DNA of 64,000 bases from NCBI GenBank assembly GCA_033961575.1, contig CM066736.1:82298852-82362851 (forward strand), read 5' to 3'. Under the pieces are notes generated by a model. That model had not been told where the DNA came from. It saw only the letters and a list, made by a program, of their open reading frames with translations, and ran no database searches. Made by a program: the position numbers and the translations under genes. Of the stretch, positions 12,771 through 24,171 are shown one piece after another. The first letter of the stretch is position 1. Each line of letters starts with the position of its first letter. This stretch comes from Aselliscus stoliczkanus. Its lineage: Eukaryota > Chordata > Mammalia > Chiroptera > Hipposideridae.

Positions 12771-13479
12771 AATTCAGACGTTGTAGAAACACTGAATTCT
12801 GTACTGTTCCTTTGAAGTGTGTGTATTTATTTCTATAATAGACAATTAACTTGTTTGAGCACCAAATTTTGGCTTTCCTCTGGCATGCATGAAATCTCTG
12901 TGTGCTTCTTTACTTGATTTGGGAGCTGGGATTGACCGTATGCCTTCGGAGTTCAGAGGGCAGTCAGAAATGAGGGCAACGTTTATATGCGAAACGAAGC
13001 ATTGTCCCTTGTTGGCTTTTTCCTCTCTTGGTTTTCCTCCTTCATTTTTCCATCCCTGTCATCACAATAACCCTCTCCTCTGGTTCTTCAAGCCATTAAA
13101 AATACGTTTTCCAACTGAGCGTTACTTCCCTAGTATGAGAAGTAACCAACTGGGGCCTGCTGTAAGACAATAAAAATAAATAAATAAATAAGAAATGGTT
13201 CATTAATAAATACCCACCGTTTTGGTCGTTCTCATGTGCCATCAGGTTCTTTTTTCCTGGAGTGCCTTGTTGTTATCTAATGCAATTTATCTGATAGGAG
13301 CTACTCCTTGATTATCACCAGTTGCAACTGCCCCTGCCAGTATTTTAATGTGCACAATTATTTCTAGACAAGATGTATTATGATTTGCATCTAGGGCACA
13401 TTGTGAAGAACAAACATTTTATTAAAACACAAAGGGAAGCACAAGAGGAGTTGGAATGGAGTGTGATGTCAGGAGATGT
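12771..13479. other. Unassigned sequence with short (AAAT)n
   Basis: No gene identified. The 94-codon frame at 12889-13173 ends next to a short AAAT run near 13170-13190 and has no recognised motif. Confidence 0.35.
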
Positions 13480-13900
13480 CTCTAACCCCGAGAGGGAGGA
13501 GGAGTGTGTATGTGTGTGTGTGGCCCATGGGTCACTACAAGCGAGATGGTCAGAACTCTGGGCCGGGATTTGAAGCAGCAGAGGCCCTGTGGTACAGAGT
13601 GGGCCCAGGGTAATGTATGATAAGCGATTTGGAAGATGAGATCTGTTACATAGGCAGGGTCTCTGCTTGGGCAGAGGATTGAAACTCCCCCCAAAGAGCT
13701 GTGCTTCTGTTCTCAAGCTCATCGATAAGGTTAAAGCCGAGAAGTGACATGACTCTGTAAGCATTTTAGTAAGTTCACTTTGACAGCTATGCAGAATGAG
13801 AGACAGAATGAGGTGAACACCAAAGGCAAAGAGAGCAGCTAGTAGGTTTCTGCTATGCCTCAGAAAAGAGTAAATTGGTGAGTTCTAAGCATAGATATTT
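13480..13900 (-). mobile_element. L2 LINE fragment, antisense
   Basis: 'gaagtgacatgactctgtaag', then 'cactttgacagctatgcagaat' and 'agcagctagtaggtttctgc' match antisense L2 3'-half wording. Diverged; the 128-codon minus-strand frame at 13378-13764 overlaps it and looks incidental. Confidence 0.5.
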
Positions 13901-14007
13901 GTAATGTGCTATGGGAGCCCAAAGGATAAAGACGTTAATGCTAACACTAGGAAGCAGGAAACAATCCATGATAAAGATAATTTTCAAGCTAAAACTGAAT
14001 TATGTAA

Positions 14008-14385
14008 TGTTGGGGACTTGATTGTTTCCCGCCCCCCCCCCAATTCGTAGGTTGAATCCATAACCCCCAATGTGACCATGTTTGGAGCTAGGGCCTTGAA
14101 GGAGATAAATGAGGTTAAATAAGGTCAAGCAGTGGGGCACTAATCCAATAGAACTGATGTCCTTACAAGAAGAGGAGGGGACACCAAGAATGTGCATGCA
14201 TAGAGAGAGTCCCTGTGAGGACACAGTGATAAGGCAGCCAGCCATCTGCAAACTAAAGAGAAATTAACCCTGCCAGCACCTTGATCTTGAATTTTTGGCT
14301 TTCAGAACTGTGACAAAATACGTTTGTTAAGTGTAAGACATCCAGCCTGTGGTATTTTGTTGTGGCAACCTTAGCAGACTATACA
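14008..14385 (+). mobile_element. Solo MLT1-like LTR (ERVL-MaLR)
   Basis: A 378-bp unit starting TG and ending CA. Contains 'ggttgaatccataacccccaa', 'tgtgaccatgtttggag', 'gtccttacaagaagagg', 'accctgccagcaccttgatct', 'ctgtggtattttgttgtggc' and 'cagactatac', all in MLT1 order. No internal retroviral coding sequence lies beside it, so it is a solo LTR. A run of nine C's interrupts its start near 14033. I saw no convincing 5-bp target duplication. Confidence 0.8.
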
Positions 14386-14439
14386 TGTGGGTAGTTCTTA
14401 ATTTTTTGTAGATCACCCATCCATAAATTCTTCCATGCA

Positions 14440-14520
14440 TTCAGTCATTCTTTATTGAGGATCAATTATTTGTCAGTAACTGTGCTACACGCTGGGGCAC
14501 ATAAATGAAGACATAGTAGC
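14440..14520 (-). mobile_element. MIR/L2 tail fragment
   Basis: 'cattcagtcattctttattga' followed by 'gctacacgctggggcacataaa' is the shared antisense MIR/L2 3' end. Confidence 0.5.
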
Positions 14521-15197
14521 TAACATATAAATATCCTCGTCTTACTCACTCCCTCCTCCTCCTCCTACCTCTCCTCTCGTCTCATCTCTCTTCTTCCTCT
14601 CACACTATTAGTGATAATAGTAGTGACATTTGCACTGTCCCTGCAGAGATGGCAATCATTAGCTCTGGCCAAGAGCACCATCCACATGGAGGGAACCCAA
14701 TTTAATGACCCCCAACCGGCAATTCCCAGTAGACACCTCAGTCTGTATATCTCATAGCTATTGGGAAAATGATCAAAGTTATCTATTGAAGTAAACTCAC
14801 AGGAACACAGCACAATGACAAAGCCACATCACTGTAGTTCCCTTTTCAGAGGAGGTGTGCATTGAGGATGCTTATGAGCATCACAAACCATTTCTGTCGT
14901 GGTCACTACAGGCACGTTTTACCCAATGGTCGCACAAAAGATAACAAGCAAAGGGATAACATTTCTTTACTCCTAGCTATCATACCAGCTAGGGTATTTT
15001 CAGGGAGTATGTATCACTATCAGTACCATTTAAATATATTGGAAAACTTGGGTATTCGTGTGTTTTTTTTTCCTTTCAGAAATTTACTTTCAGTGTATGT
15101 AGCTGGGGGACCTGATCACCCAGCAAGGAATTCTTTGATAAACAAAATAATTCTGGGAGGCAGCCTGTTGCAATGTTCAAAGGATGAGTTTTCTAAT
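14521..15197. other. Unassigned sequence
   Basis: No repeat called. A 119-codon frame at 14862-15221 has no recognised domain and runs into the MITE at 15200, so it is not treated as a gene. Confidence 0.4.
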
Positions 15198-15199
15198 TA

Positions 15200-15280
15200 T
15201 GGGTGGTCTGGAAAGTCATGATGTATTTTTTTCTATGTTTTTTGTTGCAAAAATATGTCATGACTTTTCTGACAACCCAA
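15200..15280. mobile_element. 81-bp palindromic mariner MITE
   Basis: Flanked by TA on both sides (15198-15199, 15281-15282). The right end reads 'tgacttttctgacaacccaa' and the left end is its diverged reverse complement. The centre has 'ttgttgcaaaaa', shared in inverted orientation with the 80-bp element at 47920. The ends match the mariner at 27908-29193, so this is a deletion-type, non-autonomous derivative of that family. Confidence 0.85.
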
Positions 15281-15289
15281 TAGGTAGAG

Positions 15290-15425
15290 CTGGGTTCAAC
15301 TACCTACTGGTCTTACATATGCAACAGTAAGTTCACCCTTCTGAGCATCGGTCTTCTCATCTATAGAATGAAGATTGGTAACATACAGTTTGTAAAGCAT
15401 AATGCCCAGCACAAGGCGATGCCAC
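15290..15425 (+). mobile_element. MIR SINE fragment
   Basis: Sense MIR: 'gagctgggttcaactacctac', 'cggtcttctcatctatagaatg' and 'aaagcataatgcccagcaca'. Confidence 0.65.
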
Positions 15426-16090
15426 TAGGTTCCTATCAGGTCCTGTAATTGAATCTGCTTGAAATGCAGAATTAGCTTAAGGGAACTCTCACCAGCCTGA
15501 TGAGCAAAAGACCCATGGGGCTCCATTTAGTAGATATGTGTCAGGTTCATTCTAAAGCCACTAACCCCTAGAAGGCACCTCAAACCTCATCCTCTCCCAG
15601 AGAATTTGATATTTATGCTGTTCCATCAAAAGGTTGGGGCAGCTATTATGTATTAAAATGTGTCATTTTAAATTGCTTTCTTTTTTTGCTGGCACTAGCA
15701 ATATAGATATTGAAATTTCTTCAGAAAGTGCTTATCTCATCAAGACTAAAATTATAGTATATGAAATACTAATTACAGTATTATGAAGAAGTTTGAACTT
15801 TTCTGTGACATTCTGTCTATTAGGAGAATACTAATTTCCTCTTTTTCTTAAGGCAGATAGAGCCACCCGTTATAATAAAATGTGATCCTCACCACTCCCT
15901 CACTCTCCAGGGCCATTGTCACAGCCGCAGGATAAGAACTCTGTCTAGAGGCATCTGCACCTTTTCACCTGCTTCCAAAGGAGTCCTATTAATTGAAACC
16001 AAATATAGCACAGCCTGAGTTCTAATGCTGTGGGAAATATATTGGAAGGAGCTCCCACTATTTACAGCTTTAAAAATGCACTTCAAAACA
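15426..16090. other. Unassigned sequence
   Basis: AT-rich in the middle, no recognised gene or repeat. Confidence 0.35.
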
Positions 16091-16094
16091 CATG

Positions 16095-16385
16095 TCACTT
16101 TGCCTGGCACACAGTAAGTGTTCAAATATGAGCTGCTCTTCCTATTTTATCACTGTTATCATAAGTTTTTGTAATATAATCACCTAAGACCTTTTGTGCC
16201 CATTTGCCAATATAAATGACTTGTCCGAGGTCAGAGAGCTAGCAAGCTGGGGAGACAGAGCTTGAGTTAGGATCCTGTGGACACAATTTTAGTTAGACAT
16301 TCATTCATTTAACAAATAGTAAATGTCTGCTATGTACCAGATGCTGTTGTAGTGCTGGGCTCACAAAGATAAATAAGACTCAGTG
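16095..16385. mobile_element. Cluster of MIR/L2 tails
   Basis: A sense MIR 3' end ('gcctggcacacagtaagtgt') is followed by an antisense MIR core ('gacttgtccgaggtcagagag') and, from about 16300, an antisense L2-type tail ('cattcattcatttaacaaat', 'gctatgtaccagatgctgt'). Confidence 0.55.
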
Positions 16386-17055
16386 CCTCTCCTCCTCAAG
16401 CTCTCTATCCAAAGGAAAAGATGAAGCAGCAACCACCCACTGCCATGCCATCTGGTCAGAGGCATATAGGGCAAGACCAAAGCACAGCCAAAACATCCCT
16501 GCTTTACTGCTTCCCAGGAGGGGTGAGAAGGAGCTGAGTGAGGTAGGAGCCCTTTCCTCTCTAGGTCTCTACCCATTGCCTTGTCTGAAAAACAAGGGTA
16601 TTGAAATGCTTGATACATATGGCCCTCCTTACATCAAAATATTCTACTTCAACCCAGAGTTACCTGCCAAGTACCACAATGCTTTCAGAGTGGTTCTGTA
16701 AAGTTCCAGTAAAGGTATCTTGAAAATTGAAGTGTAAGAGAGCTGATTTACTTCTGCTTAAAGCAGAGTTTCCAACCTTTTTCACATCATTATGCACATT
16801 GATAATGATGACACTTAATATGAAAGAAACACTAGATAAAGGGAATGGACTTCACCTCCCTTGAGGACTGAGATGATCAATATCTTGGCACATCGGTAGC
16901 CCATTTGAGACACACAGTGGTGGCCACTGGGTCCCAGTTAGAGAGCACTGGATTAAAGGGTGATCAGATGAAAAACCTAGTCCTGAGAAGATTGAGAGTT
17001 ATTGAGCTCCTATGAGACAAACCTAAGAATCAATTCTAGCCCACCACCTGTCAAC
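16386..17055. other. Unassigned sequence
   Basis: No recognised repeat or exon. The 85-codon minus frame at 16361-16618 overlaps the L2-type tail and lacks any motif. Confidence 0.35.
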
Positions 17056-17059
17056 TTGG

Positions 17060-17175
17060 GGCTCAGCCTCTTTATCTCTAAAAAGGAATGTGGTAATTTG
17101 TCCCACAAAGCCACTGTGGGGAGAATACAAGTTGTATGAATAAGCCAGGCACATAGGAAGCACTCAGTAAATGTT
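17060..17175 (+). mobile_element. MIR SINE 3' half
   Basis: 'ggctcagcctctttatctct', 'gggagaatacaagttgtatg' and 'ccaggcacataggaagcactcag' follow the sense MIR 3' order. Confidence 0.55.
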
Positions 17176-17256
17176 AGTTTCCTTTACCATCCTGTTTGCT
17201 AAATATAAGCATGGACAAACATTTTATTGTATTCCTTCCAAACATTTGCTTTATTT

Positions 17257-17403
17257 ATTTATTTTTTTTTTAGCTGAGCCATCCTGCCACCTGTTGGCAG
17301 CTCAACGGCAACTCAGCTCGGGCTGGCATCGAACCGCCGTTGCTCAGAGCTCAGCTGGCACTCTTGAGCGAGCTCTTAACCAACTGAGCCATTCGGCCAG
17401 CCC
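17257..17403 (-). mobile_element. tRNA-derived SINE (about 145 bp type)
   Basis: Minus-strand SINE. Read in its own sense it has a GGCTGGCC-type head, a tRNA-like A-box region, the B box GGTTCGATGCC, a short body and an A-rich tail (the T-run at 17260-17271). The 16-bp duplication aacatttgctttattt flanks it at 17241-17256 and 17404-17419. A second copy of this subtype lies at 61486-61645. Probably mobilised by L1 machinery; the family looks bat-like, but I do not assign a name. Confidence 0.85.
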
Positions 17404-17884
17404 AACATTTGCTTTATTTTGATTCATGGCATTACTATTACTTTGAGCATTTAATTTTCTTCTGATTTACAGATAATCAAAATAAATTATCCAAAGGAAG
17501 AAACTATTCTGGCATGTACCCAGGATGAACAACAACGATTAGACATTTTAGGGTTTTCATTCCACTAAACTTGACCAACTTACTTCCCACTGTACAGACA
17601 TTCCAATTGTGGAAGATTTATTTAAACTCAAAAATGCTCAGTGGCCTGTGAAGTCATTGCTTCTATGCACATAATCCACGGCTCCTGTAGTGTGAACAGG
17701 CTGAAGGAAACCCTTGCTCATTTAATGACCAAGTTTTATAGCAATATATTATTTTGTTTCTGAAATATGAAACATTTTTATTTTTATTTTTCTGAATTTA
17801 TTTTTATTATCATAAAGTTGTTACGGTTATATATGTACATGATTTAAGAATTTAAACAGTACTGGGAGGATTAAGATGAAAATA
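17404..17884. other. Unassigned AT-rich sequence
   Basis: No gene. A T-rich stretch near 17770-17815 may be the tail of an old LINE, not resolved. Confidence 0.35.
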
Positions 17885-19185
17885 CGAAGGTTGGACAATT
17901 ATTTTGTGAATTCATCCTAGAAAAAGTACTACATACCTCATTGCTAAATATCCCTAGGGTCACCTTCGAAATAATTCCATTGGGAAGTTATGCACTGACA
18001 ACAGTGCCTACTGCACACTTCAAAGCTATTTTGGAACTCTTTTTCTGGAATGGCCATCAGAGCTGTCGTATTACCCTTGATGTCCTGAATGTCATCCAAA
18101 TGTCTTCCCTTCAATATTTTCTTTATCTTCGGGTAAAGAAAGAAGTCATTGGGGGCCAGATCAGGTGAGTAGGGAGGGTGTTCCAATACAGTTATTTGTT
18201 TCCTGGCTAATAACTCCCTCACAGACAGTGCCATGGGAGCTGGTGCATTGTTGTGATGCAAGAGCCATGAACTGGTGAAAAGTTCAGATCATTTTCATCT
18301 AACTTTCATGCACCCTTTTCAGTACTTCTAAATACTAAACTTGGGTAACTGTTTGTCCAGTTGGTACAAAGTCATAGTGAATAATTCCTCTGATATCAAA
18401 AAAGGTTAGCAGCATCATTTTGACTCTTGATTTGGACTGATGGAACTTTTTTGGTTGTGGAGAATTGGCTGACTTCCACTGTGCACTTTGGTGCTTTGTT
18501 TCGGGGTCGTATTGGTACACCCATGTTTCATCACCAGTGATAACATGGCCCAAAACATCATCTTGCCTCTCCAAAAGGTCTTGGCAAACTGCAACTCTCC
18601 TTTGCTTTTGTTCATCGGTGAGCTCCTTCGGGACCATTTTTGCACACACCTTTCTTATGCCAAAATTTTCAGTTAAGATTTTTCTCTCTGTTTCTCTATC
18701 AATGTTTACTTGGTCTGCTATGCTTCTCACAGTCAGCTGATGATTTTGATGCACAATTCGATGAATTTTTGCAATGTTTTCATCAGTTCTGTTTGTTACT
18801 GGTCACCCTGGCTTCTGTTCCTCAGTGACATATACTTTCTCCTCCGAAAAAGGTTTAATCCATTTGTACACTGCTGTTTTCTTCATGGCATTATTCCCAT
18901 AAACTGGGGCTAACATGTCCCTGATTTCACTTTCACTTCTGCCAATTTAACAAGAAATTTGATGTTTGTTTGTTGCTCTAATTCAAGCTCAGACATTCTC
19001 TCAATGGCACACAAAACCACACAACAACAATGAACACCACTCAGCAGGACACCGCCACACGTCAACACATACACAGTGGTGAGATACTGATATACCAAGG
19101 TTATGAAACCTTACTGAGCAGTTTGTACAGTGCTGCCAATGAAAGTGTTCAGTGGCGAGTTCGCAAACTTTATTGTCAGAGCCCA
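17885..19185 (-). mobile_element. Full-length mariner element (family A)
   Basis: A 1.30-kb unit flanked by TA (17883-17884 and 19186-19187) with inverted ends of roughly 30 bp: 'ggttggacaattattttgtg' at left and the related 'gttcgcaaactttattgtca' at right. A decayed transposase gene lies inside on the minus strand. The family is also represented by an internally deleted copy in opposite orientation at 23455-24021. The size is normal for mariner. Confidence 0.9.
17944..19000 (-). pseudogene. Mariner transposase, broken (family A)
   Basis: Reading on the minus strand, an N-terminal piece starts near 18996 with MSELELEQQ and is broken by frame loss. The longest stretch (18335-18754) carries a mariner linker-like motif (MVPKELTDEQ) and the first catalytic block ITGDETWV. 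The last stretch (17944-18261) has HHNNAP where mariners normally have HHDNAP, so the second catalytic aspartate is Asn. It then shows HPPYSPDLAPNDFF, which includes the third aspartate, and ends with the family-typical YFEGD. Frameshifts and the D-to-N change make it inactive as it stands. The smaller frames on the plus strand are shadows. Confidence 0.9.
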
Positions 19186-20274
19186 TACATTTTGACTAGA
19201 CCTTCTTAGTAGCTGAGCTCAGAACAGAACGCTGGGTTTCTGAAGTATGCCTAGCTACTTACCAAGCACTCAGAACTGTTTCCATCTTAAGTATTCGCCA
19301 TTCTTGGGTACTTTGGAACAATTGTGAGAAGAGACATTCAAATAGTTTAGTCATAAAAACAGAAAGATATATTTGTGTGAAGGAAAAAAACACAAAAATA
19401 AATGCCTCTTGCTCTGCAGCATGTCCACAAAATAAATGTGCAGGGCTATCCTAGAAACCACAGGGAGCAAAACCCTGAATGCTTCTCCAAGGTAGCAAAT
19501 GAAAATTAATTGCACAGAAGCCATTATTTCTAATTTAGAATATATAAAATATCATTAGTGCTATTTATATTGAGTGTTCTGTCATTACTGTTTTATTTTA
19601 GTAAACATCAAAATAAAGTCTTTCATAGATTTTATTCCTACCCTCCTTCCCACTATTTTTTTTTTCCCCATAATGTTTCAAGTTTTTATAATATGAACCA
19701 TCCTTCCATGGTGCTTTTCAGAAACTAATCCTAATGGTTGTATTGTATTATAAAAATATACACTGTTGTGTTACAGAAGAATTACGTATTGATGAATATG
19801 ACAGGAATTACAGCTTGCAATTGCCCTGAGTCTCAGTTTCCTTATCTTTGAAATTTGTGCATGCAAGGGAACTTATTAAAGCCTCTTTTCCTCTTAACTT
19901 CCCAGTCTATTCACATTTCTCACAGCTCTAAACACAGGAGACAATTCAAGGGATAAACACCTCCAATTCTTTCTTAGTAAGTTCTCCAAACTACATTTAT
20001 ATCTCAAAAGTGCAAAATCATTTGGAAAAAAATAATTGCTAGAAAAACACAAAAAGGAATCATATTTTCATGCTACTCCATTTATTCTCTTTTCTTTAAT
20101 TAACCAGTTCTGAATTCCTTGTCAAGACATTCAAGACATCTGTGATATTGCTGTAAATTACCTTTCCAATCCGCCTCTTCCACTCATCCTGAAAGAAATA
20201 ACTAGCTCATCTGTTTCATTAATAGGCTGAGGGTTGCCCTCCCTGCCCCCCATGTACTTGCTTATTCTTTTCTT
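19186..20274. other. Unassigned sequence
   Basis: More than 1 kb of AT-rich DNA with no gene or repeat I can name. Confidence 0.35.
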
Positions 20275-20590
20275 CTATTCAGGAAAGCCCTTACTCTACC
20301 TGTACATAAAAAGTGCATCTTTTCTTCATGGTCAGGGCTCAAATGCCCACTTTTCTTGGATCTTTCTAATTAGAACCAGACTTCCTTCCTTCTCTTTCAT
20401 TCTCTAAGCATGTTATCTATCATGAAAGTGCAGCACATTAATGTTGAAATGCTTGTTCCATTCTTTTTTTATATTAAAGTTAAAATATCACTGGATTTTC
20501 TTCTAACATTGAGAGCTCGCTGAGGGCAAAAATTAGGTCTTGTTCGTACTTACACCTCACACAAGTGGTTAGCTAAATACTTTCATAATG
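20275..20590 (+). mobile_element. L2 LINE 3' region
   Basis: Sense L2 wording: 'ggtcagggctcaaatgccca', then 'gagagctcgctgagggcaaaaa' and 'ttaggtcttgttcgtactta' in L2 3'-end order. Confidence 0.65.
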
Positions 20591-20604
20591 TCCTTAAAAG
20601 AGGA

Positions 20605-20780
20605 CCAGAGTAAGAGTCAAGAATTTAGGGTTCCAGTTTTAGGCCCTTTAACAACTTAGCATGTGGCCACAAGCATATTATTTAAACTCTATTAACCTCT
20701 ATTATCTTGTGTAATATGTGGATAAAAACATCTACTCCACATAAATAATTAAATGTTGAAAGGCTTTTAAAATTCTAAAA
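20605..20780 (+). mobile_element. MIR SINE fragment
   Basis: 'taagagtcaagaatttaggg', 'gttccagttttaggccc', then 'actctattaacctctattatc' and 'taattaaatgttgaaaggc' follow MIR order in sense. Confidence 0.55.
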
Positions 20781-21834
20781 TATCATATTACTTCAAGAAT
20801 GAAAGTTTTTAATGTTGGTCTTATAATTTTATTATTATGGTAGTAACTCAATGACTATTAAGTGGTCTTAAAGAATGAAAAGGCAAAAGTGAGTAGATAA
20901 TAAATGTCATATTTGAATTTAGTTATAACAGAATGGAATGACTATACACATTTATTTTTCGCTCTTTCTTCCAAAACTCTATTAAAATAAAATTAAAGGA
21001 ATTTTTTAGTAGTTAAGAGAGCAATACTTAGAAGAAAATAAAGAGGATACAAGAGCAGATGAGGGGTTTTTACAAACTTTTTGAAATTTGGGGGTAGATA
21101 ATAAATGACATAACTGATCAGGGCTCATAACAACCTCTAAACCTGGGGATTCCCCTAGGAACCCAAAAAAGGCTTGTAGTTTGGAAAACCTAGGAAGGTG
21201 TCAATCAAGAAAGGATCAGGAATAAGGGGCACGTAAAATGGTGTGCAAAGCATTTATTCTACACATCTCCTTCTGTCCTCTGTACTCCTGTGACCTGGGG
21301 CTATCTCCTCTCCCTCTCCCTTCTCCCTCCATCCCTTTACCCCTAGGAAACCAGAGGTGTCTACTCTGGGAAAATGAACCTGGAGGCTCTGGACTCCTGC
21401 ATACCCAGCACAGGGGAGGGAGGTTGGAGGTGAGGGGTGGGGCCAAAAATATAGGGGGGTGAAGCAAGAGTCTTCATTTTGAATTGTAGGGCCCCCAGTT
21501 TCCTTCTATTCCCTGCTCCTAAATCCAGGGAACAAAGCTAGAGGCTGGAGGATTCCTCTCTAAACAAACAAACAAAAAACAAAACAAAAAAGGGTAGAAA
21601 AACCAGGGATAATACATAGAGATAATAATATATGGAGGTTCTTCAGTGTTGGGGGGAGGTCCGTTTGCCACCTCCTTTCCCTGAGGTGAAGCCCAGCAAT
21701 CAAAGCCAACTCTTATGCATGTCCCCTCCCCCCACCCAAAGAATCTTCAATCAATCTGCTTTGTAGTGTCTCATATTTAAATGTGAATGAGTATCTACTG
21801 AAGGAATACCTTCAATATGAGGGGGTGTGGGTGG

Positions 21835-21835
<1 letters not shown>
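20781..21835. other. Unassigned sequence, purine/pyrimidine-rich in places
   Basis: No gene recognised. The region 21300-21470 is pyrimidine-rich then G-rich, giving short overlapping frames on both strands that look incidental. An A-rich repeat lies near 21560-21590. Confidence 0.35.

Positions 21836-21885
<50 letters not shown>
21836..21885. repeat. (GA)n microsatellite
   Basis: Unbroken GA run following a G-rich stretch. Confidence 0.95.
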
Positions 21886-21891
<6 letters not shown>

Positions 21892-23454
21892 TGGAACCCC
21901 AAAGAAACTGAAGCTGGAAATTCCAAGTAAGGAGAAAAGATGATAATGAATTCTTGAAACAAGTACAGAATGTGATTTAAAAAAAAAGTATAACTGAGGA
22001 AAAAAGTTCTAGAAAATTAAAATTATGATTGTTGAATAAAAAATAGATGAATTTAAAGAAGAGTTTCAAAAATTCTTCCAATAGATCAACTAAAAAGCAA
22101 ATAATGTTAACATAGGAAATATGAGATCTAACATCTGGAAAATAGATATTTAACTGAGCTTAGTAGTTTGTTGCCCTGAGCTTAGCTAGACACAGAAATA
22201 AGCATTTCCTGTTCAGCTGAGTGACTGAGACGTCCACTGATCAAAACAAGAACAATCCCAACTATAAATCTGCTCACCTAAAACTTGCCTACCCCTCCCT
22301 ATACCAGTGTAAGGAAAAAAAAAAAAAATCCTGCTGAGACCCTCTAATCTTCAAATCTGGGTGCTCTTCTTATTATTATAGTGTGGAAAAAAAATCAACT
22401 TTCATATATTTTTTCTTTATCAGTGGAGAGAAATCAATTAAAAAGAAAATGATAGAGGTTGTCACATAAGCAAAGAACGTAAGCCTCCAGACTGAGTCTC
22501 AGTGCCTGTCTCCAAAGGTAGAAACACCCACATTAAGTTCATGGGGAATGAAGACAAGACCCCAAGAAGTTTCCATGGAGAACAAACAGCAAGTCACCTC
22601 CTGGTGTGCAGGAGTCAGCATGGAATCAGATTCTTTAATGGCAATAATGAACTCTAAAAATTACTGAGCAGTGGTTTCAAACTGCTAAGAAACATAATTT
22701 TTTACCTGATTATCTATCCTCAGAGAAGTTTTCCATCAGATGTAAGAATATAATTGAACGGCTTCCTTCTTAGGAAGATTTAATAGCTATAAGCATCCTC
22801 TAGTAATTTGAGGGTACATTTCAGAAACACAGAGAATTAAACAAAAAATAATGTATATTATTCAGGAAACGGGATGTCTCCTTCAGGAGTAGGGTGTAGG
22901 AAGGTTTGGGATAGCTGGATATAGTCAGTTACACTTGAGCAGGAAAACAGAGGGCTCCAAAAATGAGGCTTTCAATGGAAAAGAAGAAATTCAGACATAA
23001 TTTGACTTTAAAATAAATTAATTTGGTAACTGAAAAATCTGTTGAAGTATTTCTGAATAATTCATGACAAGTATTTAGAAAGTTCATAAATAAAAATGGT
23101 AATTTATTAAAATAATATATAAGAAATGAATCATTATATGTAATTTAAAATGGCAGGGACCAATATTTACTCATTGTATTAATTGTATTTGTATCAGACA
23201 CTTGATTTAATAAAAACTGTGACTGAAACTATTTTTGGAGAATGAAAAAAGGGCAATGTATATGTAAGAAAGCCAAAACCTCATCTACTATAACAGAAGT
23301 AAAAATGTCTGAAATGGATAGAGAAATAGCAATATAAGCAATTAATTAAACAATGTATTTAGAGATCAAAAGCAATGAAAACAGACAGATGAATGGTTCA
23401 AATATGTGTGAGTTCAAAAGTTGGGAGAGAGATGAGGCAAAGTGCGCGCACACA
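21886..23454 (+). mobile_element. Possible ancient L1/HAL1 sequence
   Basis: A-rich on the plus strand, as L1 sense strands are. Passages near 22690-22900 ('ctgattatctatcctcagag', 'catcagatgtaagaatata', 'aggaaacgggatgtctcc') resemble old L1/HAL1 text. The stretch 22150-22440, with 'tataaatctgctcacc' and 'ctgctgagaccctctaatct', could instead be an LTR end. Boundaries and family are uncertain. Confidence 0.35.
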
Positions 23455-24021
23455 TGAGGTGTAACAATTAAATTTGCGAACTTGTTGCAACAATTTGCTA
23501 ATCTTTTTTGATATCAGAGGGATTATTCATTATGAATTTGTACCAACTAGACAAACACTTAACGAAGTGTACTATTTGGAAGTGCTGAAAGGCTGTGTGA
23601 AAAAGTTAGATGACCTGAACTTTTTGCCAACAATTCAGGGCTCTTGCATCATGACAATGCACCAGCTCACAAGGCATTGTCAGTGAGGGAGTTTTTATCC
23701 AGTAAACAAATAACTGTATTGGAACACTCTCCATATTCACCTGATCTGGCCTCCAATGACTTCTTTCTTTACTGAAAGCGTAAGGAAATATTGAAAGGAA
23801 GACATTTTGATGACATTCAGGACATCAAATAATCCGACGACAGCTCTAATGGCCATTCCAGAAAAAGAGTTCCAAAATTGCTTTGAAGGGTCGACTAGGC
23901 ACTGACATCGGTGCATAGCTTCCCAAGGGGAGTACTTCGAAGGTGACCATAGTGATATTCAGCAATGGGGTATGTAGCACGTTTTCCAGGATGAGTTTGT
24001 GAACTTAATTGTCCAACCTTG
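23455..24021 (+). mobile_element. Internally deleted mariner (family A)
   Basis: 567 bp, ends 'tgaggtgtaacaattaaatt' and 'gaacttaattgtccaacctt', matching the element at 17885-19185. TA follows the right end (24022-24023); the left flank is CA, probably a mutated TA. The 5' end jumps straight to the middle of the transposase, so roughly 700 bp of N-terminal coding DNA is missing. Confidence 0.9.
23500..23950 (+). pseudogene. Mariner transposase C-terminal remnant (family A)
   Basis: Fragments in more than one frame. One has FFDIRGIIHYEFVPT, shared with the other copy except for one residue (FFDIRGIIHYDFVPT there). The DNA 'catcatgacaatgcaccagc' would encode the HHDNAP motif with the aspartate kept, but in a shifted frame. 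A stop in 'tactgaaagcg' follows the SPDL block. Not functional. Confidence 0.8.
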
Positions 24022-24112
24022 TATGTTCTTAGCCATTCTTACCTTCTGTGATATCAGGTCTTTCTTGGCTCACAGATGCTCCTGCTTCTTTTATCTCTCC
24101 CAAGACTTTGTC

Positions 24113-24115
<3 letters not shown>

Positions 24116-24152
<37 letters not shown>

Positions 24153-24171
24153 TACACACACACACACACAC
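24116..24171. repeat. (CA)n microsatellite
   Basis: CA run with a 'ctcacactta' interruption at about 24145-24154. Confidence 0.95.

Noticed and set aside
13378..13764. 128-codon minus-strand frame
   Set aside because: Overlaps a probable antisense L2 fragment and has no motif or coding bias that I can see.
14862..15221. 119-codon frame as a possible exon or small gene
   Set aside because: Runs into the MITE at 15200 and has no recognisable domain or homologue.
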